Counted from the stretch's first letter, positions 43,357 to 52,186 are shown. The stretch: DNA of 64,000 nt from Streptomyces viridochromogenes DSM 40736 (GCF_000158955.1 NZ_GG657757.1:3213866-3277865), one strand, 5' to 3'. A program made the numbers and translations. The notes: generated by a model from the letters alone, not told the origin.

Positions 43357-44088
43357 TCACACCTGGACGATCGGCTCCCTCGTGAACAGGGCGCCCAGTT
43401 CCGGCGCGTTCACGCGGCGGTCCGCCAGGCGCAGGCCCTCCCAGACCGTGACCTGGTTGGCGGTGAGGATCGGCTTGCCGATCGCCTTCTCCAGGGCAGG
43501 GATGTGGGCCGCCGTGTGCAGGGCCGTGTCGGGCAGGAGGAGGGCCTCGGCGTCGGGGTGGTCGGAGTTCTGGGCCAGCGCGAGGAGTTCCGTCTCGCCC
43601 CACGTGCCGACCTCGGCGGCCGTGATGATGCCGGAGCTGTTGACGGACACGGCCTCCACGCCGTCCGCGCGCAGGAACTCCGCGAAGAGCTGGGCCACGT
43701 CCTCCGGGTACGTCGCGCCGATCGCGACCCGCCGCGCCCCCAGCTCCCGTACCGCGTGCACGAAAGCGAACGACGTCGAGGACGCCGGCATGCCGGCCGT
43801 CTGGGCCAGGGCGCGGACCTGCTCCTGCGCGCCGTCCCAGCCGTAGACGAAGCTGCCGCTGGTGCAGGCCCACACCACGGCCTCCGCACCGGCGTGCCGC
43901 AGTTCCTGGACACCCGCCGCCAGCCGCCCGGCGGAGCCCATCTCGAGCAGCGCGTCCACCCGGTGCGCGTCCTCACCGATGTCCGTGTGCACCAGGTCCA
44001 CCCGGATGTCGCTGCCCAGCAACTGCTCTATGCGCGGATAGTCGTCCTCGGCGGAGTGTCCCGGGTAGAGAAATCCCAGTGCTGTCAT
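43357..44088 (-). CDS. Asp/Glu-racemase-fold enzyme, maleate-isomerase type (A)
   Basis: A 243-residue protein of the Asp/Glu racemase superfamily, in the maleate isomerase/arylmalonate decarboxylase/EutA branch. The first catalytic Cys is in VVWACTSGSFVYG, near residue 75; where the second Cys is expected the sequence reads LLLPDTALHT, so that Cys is replaced and the reaction may differ from true racemases. It starts at ATG 44088, which overlaps the stop of its neighbour by 4 bp. Both copies are related and probably form one enzyme or a pair of enzymes acting on a dicarboxylate or its amide. Confidence 0.85.
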   Translation of the reverse strand: MTALGFLYPGHSAEDDYPRIEQLLGSDIRVDLVHTDIGEDAHRVDALLEMGSAGRLAAGVQELRHAGAEAVVWACTSGSFVYGWDGAQEQVRALAQTAGMPASSTSFAFVHAVRELGARRVAIGATYPEDVAQLFAEFLRADGVEAVSVNSSGIITAAEVGTWGETELLALAQNSDHPDAEALLLPDTALHTAAHIPALEKAIGKPILTANQVTVWEGLRLADRRVNAPELGALFTREPIVQV

Positions 44089-44900
44089 GTCCAGCCTTCC
44101 TGCTGCTGCTCTTCTTCCGGCACCACGGGGCCGGGGTCCGCCCCCGGCGGTACGAGACCGGACCGCGCCTCCGGATTGATCAGCGCTTGATACGGTCCCA
44201 CCGCACGGGTACCCAGTCGGCGCAGCGCCGCCCACATCGTCACTTGGTTGGCCGAGATCACCGGGATGCGCAGCTCCGCCTCCAGCTGCGGGATGACGTC
44301 GTAGGTGGGCAGGTTGGTGCAGCTGATGAACAGGGCGTCGGCGTCGTCGCGCACGGCCTGGCGCGCCATGTCCACCACCTCCCGGTAGGGGACTTTCCAG
44401 ATGTGCCGGGTCAGGCCCATGAAGGCGCGGCCGGAGATCGTGACGCCCGCCTGGGCGACGTACGCCTCCAGCGACTGTGTCACCGACACCGTGTACGGCG
44501 TGACGAGCGCCACACGCCGGACGTCCAGCTCCACCAGGGCCTCCAGCAGCGCGCCCGAGGTGGTGATCGCCGGTACGGCTCCGGCCCGGCTCATCGCGTC
44601 GCACATCGCGCGCTCGCCCATGACCCCGCCGACGAAACTGCCGGACGTACAGGCGTAGGCGACGACCTCGGGTGCGATCGCGTTGAGCGTGCACACCGCC
44701 TCGCCGAGCGTCTCGTGCTCACTGACCAGGCGTGCCAGGTCGAGACTGACCTCGACCGGCACGAAGGGCGTTCGTGTCATGTGCAGGGATATCTCGTCCG
44801 GCACCCACCGCCAGAGCTCGCGGTCGAGTGCGAAGTCGAAGGGCGCGACAACGCCGACCCCTCGCTGCGGGCTGGGCCCGCCGAGAAATGAGACGTCCAT
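44085..44900 (-). CDS. Asp/Glu-racemase-fold enzyme, maleate-isomerase type (B)
   Basis: A 271-residue paralogue of the previous enzyme that keeps both cysteines: VVAYACTSGSFVGG (near residue 80) and ADALFISCTNLPTYD (near 192). This is the normal two-cysteine arrangement of maleate isomerases and EutA proteins, which isomerise or racemise C4 acids. The extra C-terminal region is Pro/Gly-rich and acidic. Start ATG 44900 gives MDVSFLGGPS; the nine-codon extension is less likely. It is divergent from the dehydrogenase gene. Confidence 0.85.
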   Translation of the reverse strand: MDVSFLGGPSPQRGVGVVAPFDFALDRELWRWVPDEISLHMTRTPFVPVEVSLDLARLVSEHETLGEAVCTLNAIAPEVVAYACTSGSFVGGVMGERAMCDAMSRAGAVPAITTSGALLEALVELDVRRVALVTPYTVSVTQSLEAYVAQAGVTISGRAFMGLTRHIWKVPYREVVDMARQAVRDDADALFISCTNLPTYDVIPQLEAELRIPVISANQVTMWAALRRLGTRAVGPYQALINPEARSGLVPPGADPGPVVPEEEQQQEGWT

Positions 44901-45010
44901 GCTTGGCACCGGCCTCACTCTGGGCAACTGGTGTGTAACGGTTCGTGGAAACGCCCGTGTTGACGACGGTAGGTTCGGGTGCGAGCGTGGTCAATCCGCC
45001 CGGATCACCT

Positions 45011-45031
45011 CCTGGTCAACACCTGGTTAAC
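45011..45031. promoter_or_regulatory. Direct repeat CCTGGTCAAC / CCTGGTTAAC
   Basis: Two 10-bp copies differing at one base, 11 bp apart, lie in the divergent region between the racemase-type genes and the dehydrogenase gene. A third related GGTCAA is at 44989. One helical turn spacing suggests a regulator site, perhaps for the IclR protein at 51330. Confidence 0.45.
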
Positions 45032-45098
45032 TCGTCGTCCCCGGCCGGCACCCCCGAGGCCCGGCCGCCCCGCCGTACGGCTGGAGAAACGGCTGCTC

Positions 45099-46046
45099 AT
45101 GCCCACCCCCACCCTGCTCGTCCTGGACGCCGAACCCCTGCCCCGCCTCGGCCGCCTCACCGGCCGCGCCCATGTCGAACACACCGACGCGAAGGGCCTC
45201 GCCGAGCGCCTCCCGCGCGCGGATGTCCTGCTGGTGTGGGACTTCACCTCGCACGCCGTGCGCGACGCGTGGCCGGGCGAGGGCCCGCGGCCACGCTGGG
45301 TGCACACGGCGAGCGCCGGTGTGGATCATCTGATGTGTCCGGAACTCGCCGCGTCCGACACGGTGGTGACGAACGCGCGCGGCATCTTCGACCAGCCGAT
45401 CGCCGAGTACGTGGCCGCGCTCGTGCTGGCGATGGCCAAGGACCTGCCGCGCACACTGGAGTTGCAGCGGGAGCGGACCTGGCGGCACCGGGAGTCGCAG
45501 AAGGTCGCCGGTGGCCGGGCGGTCGTGGTCGGCTCGGGGCCTATCGGCCGGGCGATCGCGGGCACCCTGGGGGCGCTCGGCATCACGACGGCGCTCGTCG
45601 GCCGCACCCCGCGCGCCGGCGTGCACGGCCCGGAGGACCTGGACCGGCTGCTGACGCGGGCCGACTGGGTGATCGCGGCGGCGCCGCTCACGGAGCAGAC
45701 GCGGGGCATGTTCGACGCCCGCCGCTTCGGCCTGATGCAGCCGTCCGCCCGGTTCGTCAACATCGGCCGCGGCCAGCTGGTCGTCGAGGACGCGCTGGCC
45801 GAGGCCCTGGCCAAGCAGTGGATCGCGGGCGCCGCCCTGGACGTCTTCGAGTCCGAGCCCCTGCCCCCGGGCAGCCCGTTGTGGCAGGTCCCGGGTCTGA
45901 TCGTGTCCCCGCACATGAGCGGCGACATCGTCGGCTGGCGGGACGAACTGGGTACTCAGTTCGTGGAGCTGTACGAGCTGTGGGCGGCCGGGGAGCCCCT
46001 GAAGAACGTGGTCGACAAGCAGCGTGGGTACGTACCCGGACACTGA
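45099..46046 (+). CDS. D-2-hydroxyacid dehydrogenase
   Basis: A 315-residue NAD(P)-dependent dehydrogenase of the D-isomer 2-hydroxyacid family. Seen are HTASAGVDHLMCPEL, ARGIFDQPIAEYVAALVLAMAKDL, the Rossmann loop VVGSGPIGRAIAGTLGALG and the substrate Arg region FVNIGRGQLVVEDAL, with the catalytic His in SPHMSGD. It would reduce a 2-oxoacid or oxidise a D-2-hydroxyacid. ATG 45099 is used, with GGAG upstream. It is followed, 17 bp later, by the amidase. Confidence 0.9.
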   Translation: MPTPTLLVLDAEPLPRLGRLTGRAHVEHTDAKGLAERLPRADVLLVWDFTSHAVRDAWPGEGPRPRWVHTASAGVDHLMCPELAASDTVVTNARGIFDQPIAEYVAALVLAMAKDLPRTLELQRERTWRHRESQKVAGGRAVVVGSGPIGRAIAGTLGALGITTALVGRTPRAGVHGPEDLDRLLTRADWVIAAAPLTEQTRGMFDARRFGLMQPSARFVNIGRGQLVVEDALAEALAKQWIAGAALDVFESEPLPPGSPLWQVPGLIVSPHMSGDIVGWRDELGTQFVELYELWAAGEPLKNVVDKQRGYVPGH

Positions 46047-46063
46047 CGTTCCTTGGAGGGTGG

Positions 46064-47467
46064 ATGACCGAGCTCACCGACCTGACCGCCGTACGGCTCC
46101 TCGAGGGCTACCGCAAGGGCGAGTGGAGTCCCGTGGAGGCGACCCGTGCGGCGCTGGAGCGGGCCGAGGCGATCCAGCCGGAGGTGAACGCCTTCGTCCG
46201 GCTCACCGCCGAGGACGCGCTGGCCCGGGCCCGGGAGTCGGAGGAGCGATGGCGGCGCGGTGAGCCGTGCGGGCTGCTGGACGGCGTGCCCGTCACGGTG
46301 AAGGACATCCTGCTGTTGCGCGGCGCGCCCACCCTGCGTGGCTCGAAGGCGGTGAACCCGGCGGGTCGCTGGGACGAGGACGCGCCCTCGGTGGCCCGAC
46401 TGCGCGAGCACGGGGCCGTCTTCATCGGCAAGACGACGACCCCCGAGTACGGCTGGAAGGGCGTGACGGACTCGCCGCTCAGCGGCGTGACCCGCAACCC
46501 GTACGACCGGGCGCGCACCGCGGGCGGTTCCAGCGGCGGCAGCGCGGCGGCCGTGGCGCTCGGCGCGGGCCCGCTGTCGCTGGGCACGGACGGCGGCGGC
46601 AGCGTGCGCATCCCGGCGTCGTTCTGCGGGATCTTCGCGCTGAAGCCGACGTACGGCCGGGTGCCGCTCTACCCGGCGAGCGCCTTCGGCACGCTGGCGC
46701 ACGTCGGGCCGATGACCCGGGACGCGGCGGACGCGGCGCTGCTGATGGATGTGATCGGCCATCCGGACTCGCGTGACTGGTCGGCGCTCGCCCCGCCGCC
46801 CGGCGCGTACACGGACGGCCTGACCGGCGGGGTGCACGGGCTGCGGGTGGCGTATTCGCCGTCGCTGGGCGGGCAGGTGGCGGTGCGTCCGGAGGTCGCG
46901 AGGGCGGTGCGGCGGGCGGTGGAGCGGCTGGCGGACCTCGGCGCGTACGTCACGGAGGCCGACCCGGACTTCACCGACCCGGTGGAGGCCTTCCACACCC
47001 TGTGGTTCAGCGGGGCGGCGCGGGTGACCCAGCATCTGGGTCCGCAGCAGCGTGCGTTGCTGGACCCGGGCCTGCGGGAGATCTGCGAGCAGGGCGCCCG
47101 CTACTCGGCGCTGGACTATCTGGCCGCGGTGGACGTGCGGATGGACCACGGCCGGCGGATGGGCCGCTTCCACGACACCTACGACCTGCTCGTCACCCCG
47201 ACCATGCCGATCACGGCGTTCGAGGCGGGCGCCGAGGTACCGAAGGGATCCGGTCACCGGCGGTGGACCGGCTGGACCCCGTTCACCTACCCCTTCAACA
47301 TGACCCAGCAGCCCGCGGCGAGCGTGCCGGTGGGCTTCGACGGGGGCGGTCTGCCGATCGGTCTCCAGCTCGTGGCCGCCCGGCACCGGGACGATCTGGT
47401 GCTGCGGGCGGCGCACGCGCTGTACGAGGCCGGAGTGGCGTCCGGCGCCGGGCCTACGCCCGCTTGA
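46064..47467 (+). CDS. Amidase (amidase-signature family)
   Basis: A 467-residue amidase-signature enzyme. The Ser-cisSer-Lys triad is present: Lys in GVPVTVKDILLLRG, and the serines in TAGGSSGGSAAAVALGAGPL and LGTDGGGSVRIPASFCG. The family hydrolyses small carboxamides to acids and ammonia. No signal peptide. ATG 46064 follows GGAGGG. The 3' end overlaps the convergent DUF3830-type gene by 14 bp. Confidence 0.92.
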   Translation: MTELTDLTAVRLLEGYRKGEWSPVEATRAALERAEAIQPEVNAFVRLTAEDALARARESEERWRRGEPCGLLDGVPVTVKDILLLRGAPTLRGSKAVNPAGRWDEDAPSVARLREHGAVFIGKTTTPEYGWKGVTDSPLSGVTRNPYDRARTAGGSSGGSAAAVALGAGPLSLGTDGGGSVRIPASFCGIFALKPTYGRVPLYPASAFGTLAHVGPMTRDAADAALLMDVIGHPDSRDWSALAPPPGAYTDGLTGGVHGLRVAYSPSLGGQVAVRPEVARAVRRAVERLADLGAYVTEADPDFTDPVEAFHTLWFSGAARVTQHLGPQQRALLDPGLREICEQGARYSALDYLAAVDVRMDHGRRMGRFHDTYDLLVTPTMPITAFEAGAEVPKGSGHRRWTGWTPFTYPFNMTQQPAASVPVGFDGGGLPIGLQLVAARHRDDLVLRAAHALYEAGVASGAGPTPA

Positions 47468-47948
47468 AGCTGAGCGTCTCCCCCGCCGCTCCCGACCGCC
47501 ACAGGTCGTTGCACGCCTCGGCCATGGCATCCAGGCCGTCGACGACCTGGCCCCAGACGATGCCGGGGATCCAGCCGACATCGCCGTTCAGCAGCAGGTT
47601 GTTGCGCTCGTAGAACAGGGCCAGGTCGACGAGCGTGGTCCCGGCGTGGACCTCGCGGTCGTAGCCGTAGGACTTCGTCCCCAACTCCGTCCCCGCGAAG
47701 GCGAAATAACACAGATCGCCCGGAATGGGAGTTACGGTCGGATTTTCCAAGGGCGGCTCTTTTTCGGCGAAGGGCGGGAAAAGTGCGTAGATCTCATTAC
47801 GTGCGTACTTCGCGTGGTAGACGTCACTGGACAGCGGAAGGGCGTCCCAGACGGTCGCGCAGGTGATCGGGGCACGGTCGTCCAGCAGTCTTGCCGTGCA
47901 GGTCACGTCGCGCTTGACCAGGGAGACCTCGATGAAGCGATCAGCCAT
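47454..47948 (-). CDS. DUF3830-like cyclophilin-fold protein
   Basis: A 164-residue soluble protein that I recognise as DUF3830-like (cyclophilin-like beta fold). It contains CTARLLDDRAPITCATVWDALPL, RNEIYALFPPFAEKEP, PIPGDLCYFAFAGTE and FYERNNLLLNGDVGWIPG. The biochemical role is unknown; in genomes it goes with racemase-type enzymes, amidases and amino-acid transporters, as here. ATG 47948 has GGAGG only one base upstream, an unusual spacing. It is divergent from the transporter operon. Confidence 0.75.
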   Translation of the reverse strand: MADRFIEVSLVKRDVTCTARLLDDRAPITCATVWDALPLSSDVYHAKYARNEIYALFPPFAEKEPPLENPTVTPIPGDLCYFAFAGTELGTKSYGYDREVHAGTTLVDLALFYERNNLLLNGDVGWIPGIVWGQVVDGLDAMAEACNDLWRSGAAGETLSFKRA

Positions 47949-48097
47949 GCCTCCATGGGAGTGCCCGACGCCCCTGCGGTCAAGGGCGCACGGGGATACG
48001 TGTGGGGCTCGAAAAAGTCGGCATAACTCTGATGCGTTCGGGTAGCCGCGCGCCCATGGCTCCACCACAGAGAAGCCCACTGAGAAGTCCGGAACCC

Positions 48098-48997
48098 ATG
48101 TCCCAGACCGTGTCCGGATCTGCATCCGGGCCCACACGCCGGTCGCTGCTCGCGGGGGTCGCGGCGCTCGGCGCGCTGGGCGCCGCGGGATGCAGCCGGG
48201 TGGCCACCGCGTCGAGCACGAAGGGCGGCGACCTGCTCGGCCGGCTCCGGGCCGCCGGGGTCGTCCGTCTCGGTATCGCCGGCGAGATCCCGTTCGGCTT
48301 CATCGACAAGAACGGCGAGCTCACCGGCGAGGCACCGGAACTGGCCAAAGTGATCTTCAAGCGCCTCGGCATCGACCGGGTGCAGCCCGTGCCGACCGAG
48401 TTCGGCTCGCTGATCCCGGGACTGAACTCCCAGCAGTTCGACGTCGTCGCCGCCGGAATGTACGTCAACCCGGAGCGCTGCGAGCAGGTCATCTTCTCCG
48501 ATCCCGACTACCAGATGCTCGACGCGTTCATCGTGCGCAAGGGCAACCCGAAGGGGCTGCACAGCTACAAGGACGTCGTCGCGAAGAAGGCGAAGTTCGC
48601 CACCGGGACCGGCTACGCCGAGATCCAGTACGCCGTCGAGGCGGGGTACAAGGAGAGCGAGATCCTCATCGTCCCGGACCAGGTCGCGGGTCTGAACGCC
48701 GTCGAGGCGGGACGCGTGGACGTGTTCGCCGGTACGGCGCTCACCGTACGCGAGGTGGTGAAGAAGTCGGCCAAGGCGGAGTCGACCAAGCCGTTCGCCC
48801 CGCTCGTGGAGGGCAAGCCGCACGTCGACGGAGGCGCCTTCGCGTTCCGGCCGACCGAGACCAAGCTGCGGGACGCCTTCAACGTCGAGCTGAGCAAGCT
48901 CAAGAAGAGCGGTGAGCTCTTCCGCATCCTCGAGCCGTTCGGTTTCACCAAGGCCGAGATGACGGATCTGACCGCGAAGGAGCTCTGCGGCGGATGA
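48098..48997 (+). CDS. ehuB: Amino-acid-type ABC substrate-binding lipoprotein (EhuB-like)
   Basis: A 299-residue binding protein of the polar amino acid family (SBP_bac_3). The signal combines twin Arg (TRRSLLAGVAALG) and a lipobox ending GAAGC. The mature part has VVRLGIAGEIPFGFIDKNGELTGEAPELAKVI and PGLNSQQFDVVAAGMYVNPERCEQVIFS. The closest type I know is EhuB for ectoine/hydroxyectoine, but no ectoine-breakdown genes are here, so the substrate may differ. Start ATG 48098 is judged from the signal peptide; upstream ATGs at 48056 and 48032 remain possible. Confidence 0.8.
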   Translation: MSQTVSGSASGPTRRSLLAGVAALGALGAAGCSRVATASSTKGGDLLGRLRAAGVVRLGIAGEIPFGFIDKNGELTGEAPELAKVIFKRLGIDRVQPVPTEFGSLIPGLNSQQFDVVAAGMYVNPERCEQVIFSDPDYQMLDAFIVRKGNPKGLHSYKDVVAKKAKFATGTGYAEIQYAVEAGYKESEILIVPDQVAGLNAVEAGRVDVFAGTALTVREVVKKSAKAESTKPFAPLVEGKPHVDGGAFAFRPTETKLRDAFNVELSKLKKSGELFRILEPFGFTKAEMTDLTAKELCGG

Positions 48998-49710
48998 CCT
49001 CGGGACTGTGGGAACTCGTACTCAAGGGCGTCTGGGTCACGATCCAGCTGCTCGTCTGCAGCGCGCTGATGGCGGCCGCCGTGTCCTTCGTGGTCGGCGT
49101 CGCGCGCACCCACCGGCTGTGGATCGTCCGCTTCCTGGCGGGCTTCTACACCGAGGTGTTCCGCGGGACCTCGGCCCTGGTGATGATCTTCTGGGTGTTC
49201 TTCGTGCTGCCTCCGGCCTTCGGCTGGCAGCTGGTGCCGCTGTGGGCGGGCACGCTCGCGCTCGGCCTGACCTACGGGGCGTACGGCTCGGAGATCGTGC
49301 GCGGCGCGCTGAGCGCGGTCGACCCGGCGCAGAAGGAGGGCGGGATCGCGCTCAGCTTCACGCCCTGGCAGCGGATGCGGCTGATCCTGCTGCCGCAGGC
49401 GGTGCCGGAGATGATCCCGCCGTTCTCCAACCTGCTCATCGAGCTGCTCAAGGGCACCGCCCTGGTGTCGATCATGGGCATGGGTGACCTGGCGTTCAGC
49501 GGCAACCTGGTGCGCCTCGCGCTCCAGGAGAGCGCGGAGATCTACACGTACATCCTGCTCATCTACTTCGTCATCGCCTTCCTGCTCACCCGCGTGATGC
49601 GCGGGCTGGAGAAGAAGCTCAAGGGCGGAGTCGGCAAGCCGGTCGGCAGTACGGCCGACCAGGAGCTGAGCCGTCCGCAGACCACCGGTGTGGGAGGTGC
49701 CGTCTCGTGA
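48994..49710 (+). CDS. ehuC: Amino-acid-type ABC permease (EhuC-like)
   Basis: A 238-residue HisM-type permease with about five membrane spans and the family block EIVRGALSAVDPAQKEGGIALSF. ATG overlaps the stop of the binding protein (ATGA). It pairs with the next permease. Confidence 0.82.
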   Translation: MTSGLWELVLKGVWVTIQLLVCSALMAAAVSFVVGVARTHRLWIVRFLAGFYTEVFRGTSALVMIFWVFFVLPPAFGWQLVPLWAGTLALGLTYGAYGSEIVRGALSAVDPAQKEGGIALSFTPWQRMRLILLPQAVPEMIPPFSNLLIELLKGTALVSIMGMGDLAFSGNLVRLALQESAEIYTYILLIYFVIAFLLTRVMRGLEKKLKGGVGKPVGSTADQELSRPQTTGVGGAVS

Positions 49711-50357
49711 ACTGGGACTGGAGCGCGGTATCCGACTTCATGCCGGACTTCTGGAAGGGCCTGCTGGTCACCCTCCAGATCCTGCTTCTCGGCTCGCTGA
49801 TCTCGTTCGTGCTGGGCCTGGTGTGGGCGCTGCTGATGCGGGTGCCCTCACGGTGGGTGACCTGGCCCGTCGGGGCGGTCACGGAGTTCGTCCGCAACAC
49901 CCCGCTGCTGGTGCAGCTGTTCTTCCTCTTCTACGTGCTGCCGGAGTGGGGCCTGACCTTCTCGGCGCTGAGCACCGGTGTCTTCGCGATCGGGCTGCAC
50001 TACTCGACGTACACGATGCAGGTCTACCGGGCCGGCATCGAGGCCGTGCCGGTCGGCCAGTGGGAGGCGGCGACGGCGCTGAACCTGCCGCTGCGACGGA
50101 CGTGGACCGCGGTGATCCTGCCGCAGGCGGTGCGCCGGGTGATCCCCGCGCTCGGCAACTACGTCATCGCGATGCTCAAGGACACGCCGATGCTGATGGC
50201 GATCACCGTCCTGGAGATGCTGGGCCACGCGCGCCTGTTCTCGCAGGAGCACTTCCAGTTCACCGAGCCGCTCACGGTGATCGGAGCGGCCTTCATCGTC
50301 ATTTCCTATCTGGCCTCCCTTCTCCTGCGAGCCCTGGAGCGACGCCTTGTCCACTGA
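49707..50357 (+). CDS. ehuD: Amino-acid-type ABC permease (EhuD-like)
   Basis: A 216-residue permease of the same family with VTEFVRNTPLLVQLFFLFYVL and the loop MQVYRAGIEAVPVGQWEAATAL. GTG at 49707 overlaps the previous stop (GTGA), and the stop lies 11 bp inside the ATPase gene, so all four genes are coupled. Confidence 0.82.
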   Translation: MNWDWSAVSDFMPDFWKGLLVTLQILLLGSLISFVLGLVWALLMRVPSRWVTWPVGAVTEFVRNTPLLVQLFFLFYVLPEWGLTFSALSTGVFAIGLHYSTYTMQVYRAGIEAVPVGQWEAATALNLPLRRTWTAVILPQAVRRVIPALGNYVIAMLKDTPMLMAITVLEMLGHARLFSQEHFQFTEPLTVIGAAFIVISYLASLLLRALERRLVH

Positions 50358-51132
50358 CACTCTTCCCAACCCCGAGAAGAACCCCGCCAAGGGTGACGGC
50401 GAGCTGATCCGGCTGGAGCAGGTCACCAAGCGGTTCGGCCAGAACACCGTCCTGGACCACCTGGACTTCTCCGTCGAGGCCGGCAAGCACGTCACCCTGA
50501 TCGGGCCGTCCGGCTCCGGCAAGACGACGATCCTGCGGCTGCTGATGACCCTGCTCAAGCCCGACGAGGGCACGATCACGGTCGACGGGCAGAAGCTGTT
50601 CCCCGCCTCCGACAAGGAGGTGCGCGAGGTCCGCAAGAAGATCGGGATGGTGTTCCAGCAGTTCAATCTGTTCCCGAACATGACGGTGCTGCGGAACATC
50701 ACGGAGGCGCCGGTCACCGTCCTCGGCATGTCGAAGGACGAGGCGGTGGAGCGGGCCAAGGGCCTGCTGGAGATGGTGGGCCTGGCCGACAAGTGCGACG
50801 CGCACCCGGCGCAGCTGTCCGGCGGGCAGCAGCAGCGGGTGGCGATCGCCCGGGCGCTGGCGATGCGGCCGCAGGTGCTGCTCCTGGACGAGGTGACCTC
50901 CGCGCTCGACCCGGAGCTGGTCGCGGGTGTCCTCGACGTGCTCAGGGACATCGCCCGGTCCACGGACATCACGATGCTCTGTGTGACCCACGAGATGAAT
51001 TTCGCCCGGGACATCTCCGACCAGGTGCTGATGTTCGACTCGGGCCGCATCATCGAGGCGGGCGCACCGGAGAAGATCTTCAGCGAGCCGGAGAAGGACC
51101 GGACGCGGGAGTTTCTCAGCGCGGTGCTCTGA
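50347..51132 (+). CDS. ehuA: Amino-acid-type ABC ATPase (EhuA-like)
   Basis: A 261-residue ABC ATPase. Walker A is GPSGSGKTTILRLL near residue 58, the Q-loop GMVFQQFNLFPNMTV, the signature LSGGQQQRVAIARAL and Walker B VLLLDEVTSALDPEL; the H-loop is VTHEMNFARDI. TTG at 50347 has GGAG upstream and overlaps the permease gene. It energises the upstream permeases. Confidence 0.88.
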   Translation: MSTDTLPNPEKNPAKGDGELIRLEQVTKRFGQNTVLDHLDFSVEAGKHVTLIGPSGSGKTTILRLLMTLLKPDEGTITVDGQKLFPASDKEVREVRKKIGMVFQQFNLFPNMTVLRNITEAPVTVLGMSKDEAVERAKGLLEMVGLADKCDAHPAQLSGGQQQRVAIARALAMRPQVLLLDEVTSALDPELVAGVLDVLRDIARSTDITMLCVTHEMNFARDISDQVLMFDSGRIIEAGAPEKIFSEPEKDRTREFLSAVL

Positions 51133-51183
51133 CTACACCGTGTGACCAGGCACGACGCGGGGTCCTGTGATCGGGGCATGCTC

Positions 51184-51197
51184 CTGGCATATGCCAG
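51184..51197. promoter_or_regulatory. Palindrome CTGGCATATGCCAG, copy 2
   Basis: A perfect 14-bp palindrome, followed by CGGGTCAA, lies 133-146 bp before the IclR gene and 52 bp after ehuA. Copy 1 is at 37305-37316. It could be the IclR-family operator, but both sites sit in quite different contexts. Confidence 0.5.
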
Positions 51198-51329
51198 CGG
51201 GTCAATGCCCCAGTCCGGGGCCCCGTGAATCTTGTCAACCCCCGCTCTCCACAAGCCCATTGTTCGTTATCGTGGAGGGGATTCGCTGTCCGGATTTCGG
51301 CCCAACAGCAAGCGCAGGGGGAGACCACC

Positions 51330-52091
51330 GTGGCGCTGAAGCACGAGCCGCCGACCACCCCGTACCACTCGGCGCAGGAAGCCCTGCGCGTCCTGGAGAC
51401 CGTGGCGCGGAGCTCCACCGGAGTCTCCGACGCCGACCTCGTCCGGCACACCGGCATCGGACCGGAGCGACTGACCGCGCTCCTGCGGATGCTGCGCCGT
51501 GAGGGCTACGTCGAGCAGATCGCCGACGGCGCGTACGTCACGGGCGAGACCCTGACCCGCCTCGGTTCCGCCCACCACCACAAGCAGACCCTGCGCGAGA
51601 AGCTCCAGCACACCCTCGACCGGCTGCGCGACTCGGTCGGCGCCGCCGTCTACATGAGCCGGTACGTCGACGGCGAGATCAGCATCACCCAGTACGCCGA
51701 CAGCCCCGCCACTCCCAAGGTCAACGAGTGGGTCGACTTCCGCTCCTCGGCCCACGCCACGGCCATCGGCAAGAGCCTGCTCACCCAGCTCGACCACGCC
51801 GGGCGCCGCGACCACCTGGCCCGGCACAAGATGGCCCGCCTCACCTCGCGCACCATCACCAGCGACCGGCTGCTGCTGTCCCGGCTGGAGGCCCAGCCAC
51901 CCACCGTGCCCGTCCTCGACCTCCAGGAGTACGCGGTGGGCACGGTCTGCGCCGCCGTCCCCATCACGGCCGGCTCCTCGGTCGGCTGCCTGGCCCTGTC
52001 CCTGCCGGTCGAGCACGCCCACCGCCTGCGCCAGGCCGCTGACGCCCTCAACCGCAACGCGGCACCGGTGCTGCTCTCCATGGCGATCTAG
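51330..52091 (+). CDS. IclR-family transcriptional regulator
   Basis: A 253-residue IclR-type regulator. The N-terminal winged helix reads ALRVLETVARSSTGVSDADLVRHTGIGPERLTALLRMLRREGYVEQ, and the effector domain contains RSSAHATAIGKSLLTQL and EYAVGTVCAAVPI. GTG 51330 with GGGGGAG upstream is used; longer frames are spurious. It lies downstream of the transporter operon and is the likely regulator of the racemase/amidase/transporter cluster. Confidence 0.88.
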   Translation: MALKHEPPTTPYHSAQEALRVLETVARSSTGVSDADLVRHTGIGPERLTALLRMLRREGYVEQIADGAYVTGETLTRLGSAHHHKQTLREKLQHTLDRLRDSVGAAVYMSRYVDGEISITQYADSPATPKVNEWVDFRSSAHATAIGKSLLTQLDHAGRRDHLARHKMARLTSRTITSDRLLLSRLEAQPPTVPVLDLQEYAVGTVCAAVPITAGSSVGCLALSLPVEHAHRLRQAADALNRNAAPVLLSMAI

Positions 52092-52186
52092 ACCCGTCTC
52101 GGGTGGTCAGAAGCACCCCCCGGGACCGGGTAGTATTTTCCCGTCGCCCACCGCGGAACACGATTCCGGCGGTCGGCGGGAGTCAT

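Noticed and set aside
43357..51132. Ectoine-utilisation locus
   Set aside because: The transporter and racemase-type enzymes resemble Ehu and EutA, but no ectoine hydrolase, EutB-, EutC-, EutD- or EutE-type gene is present.
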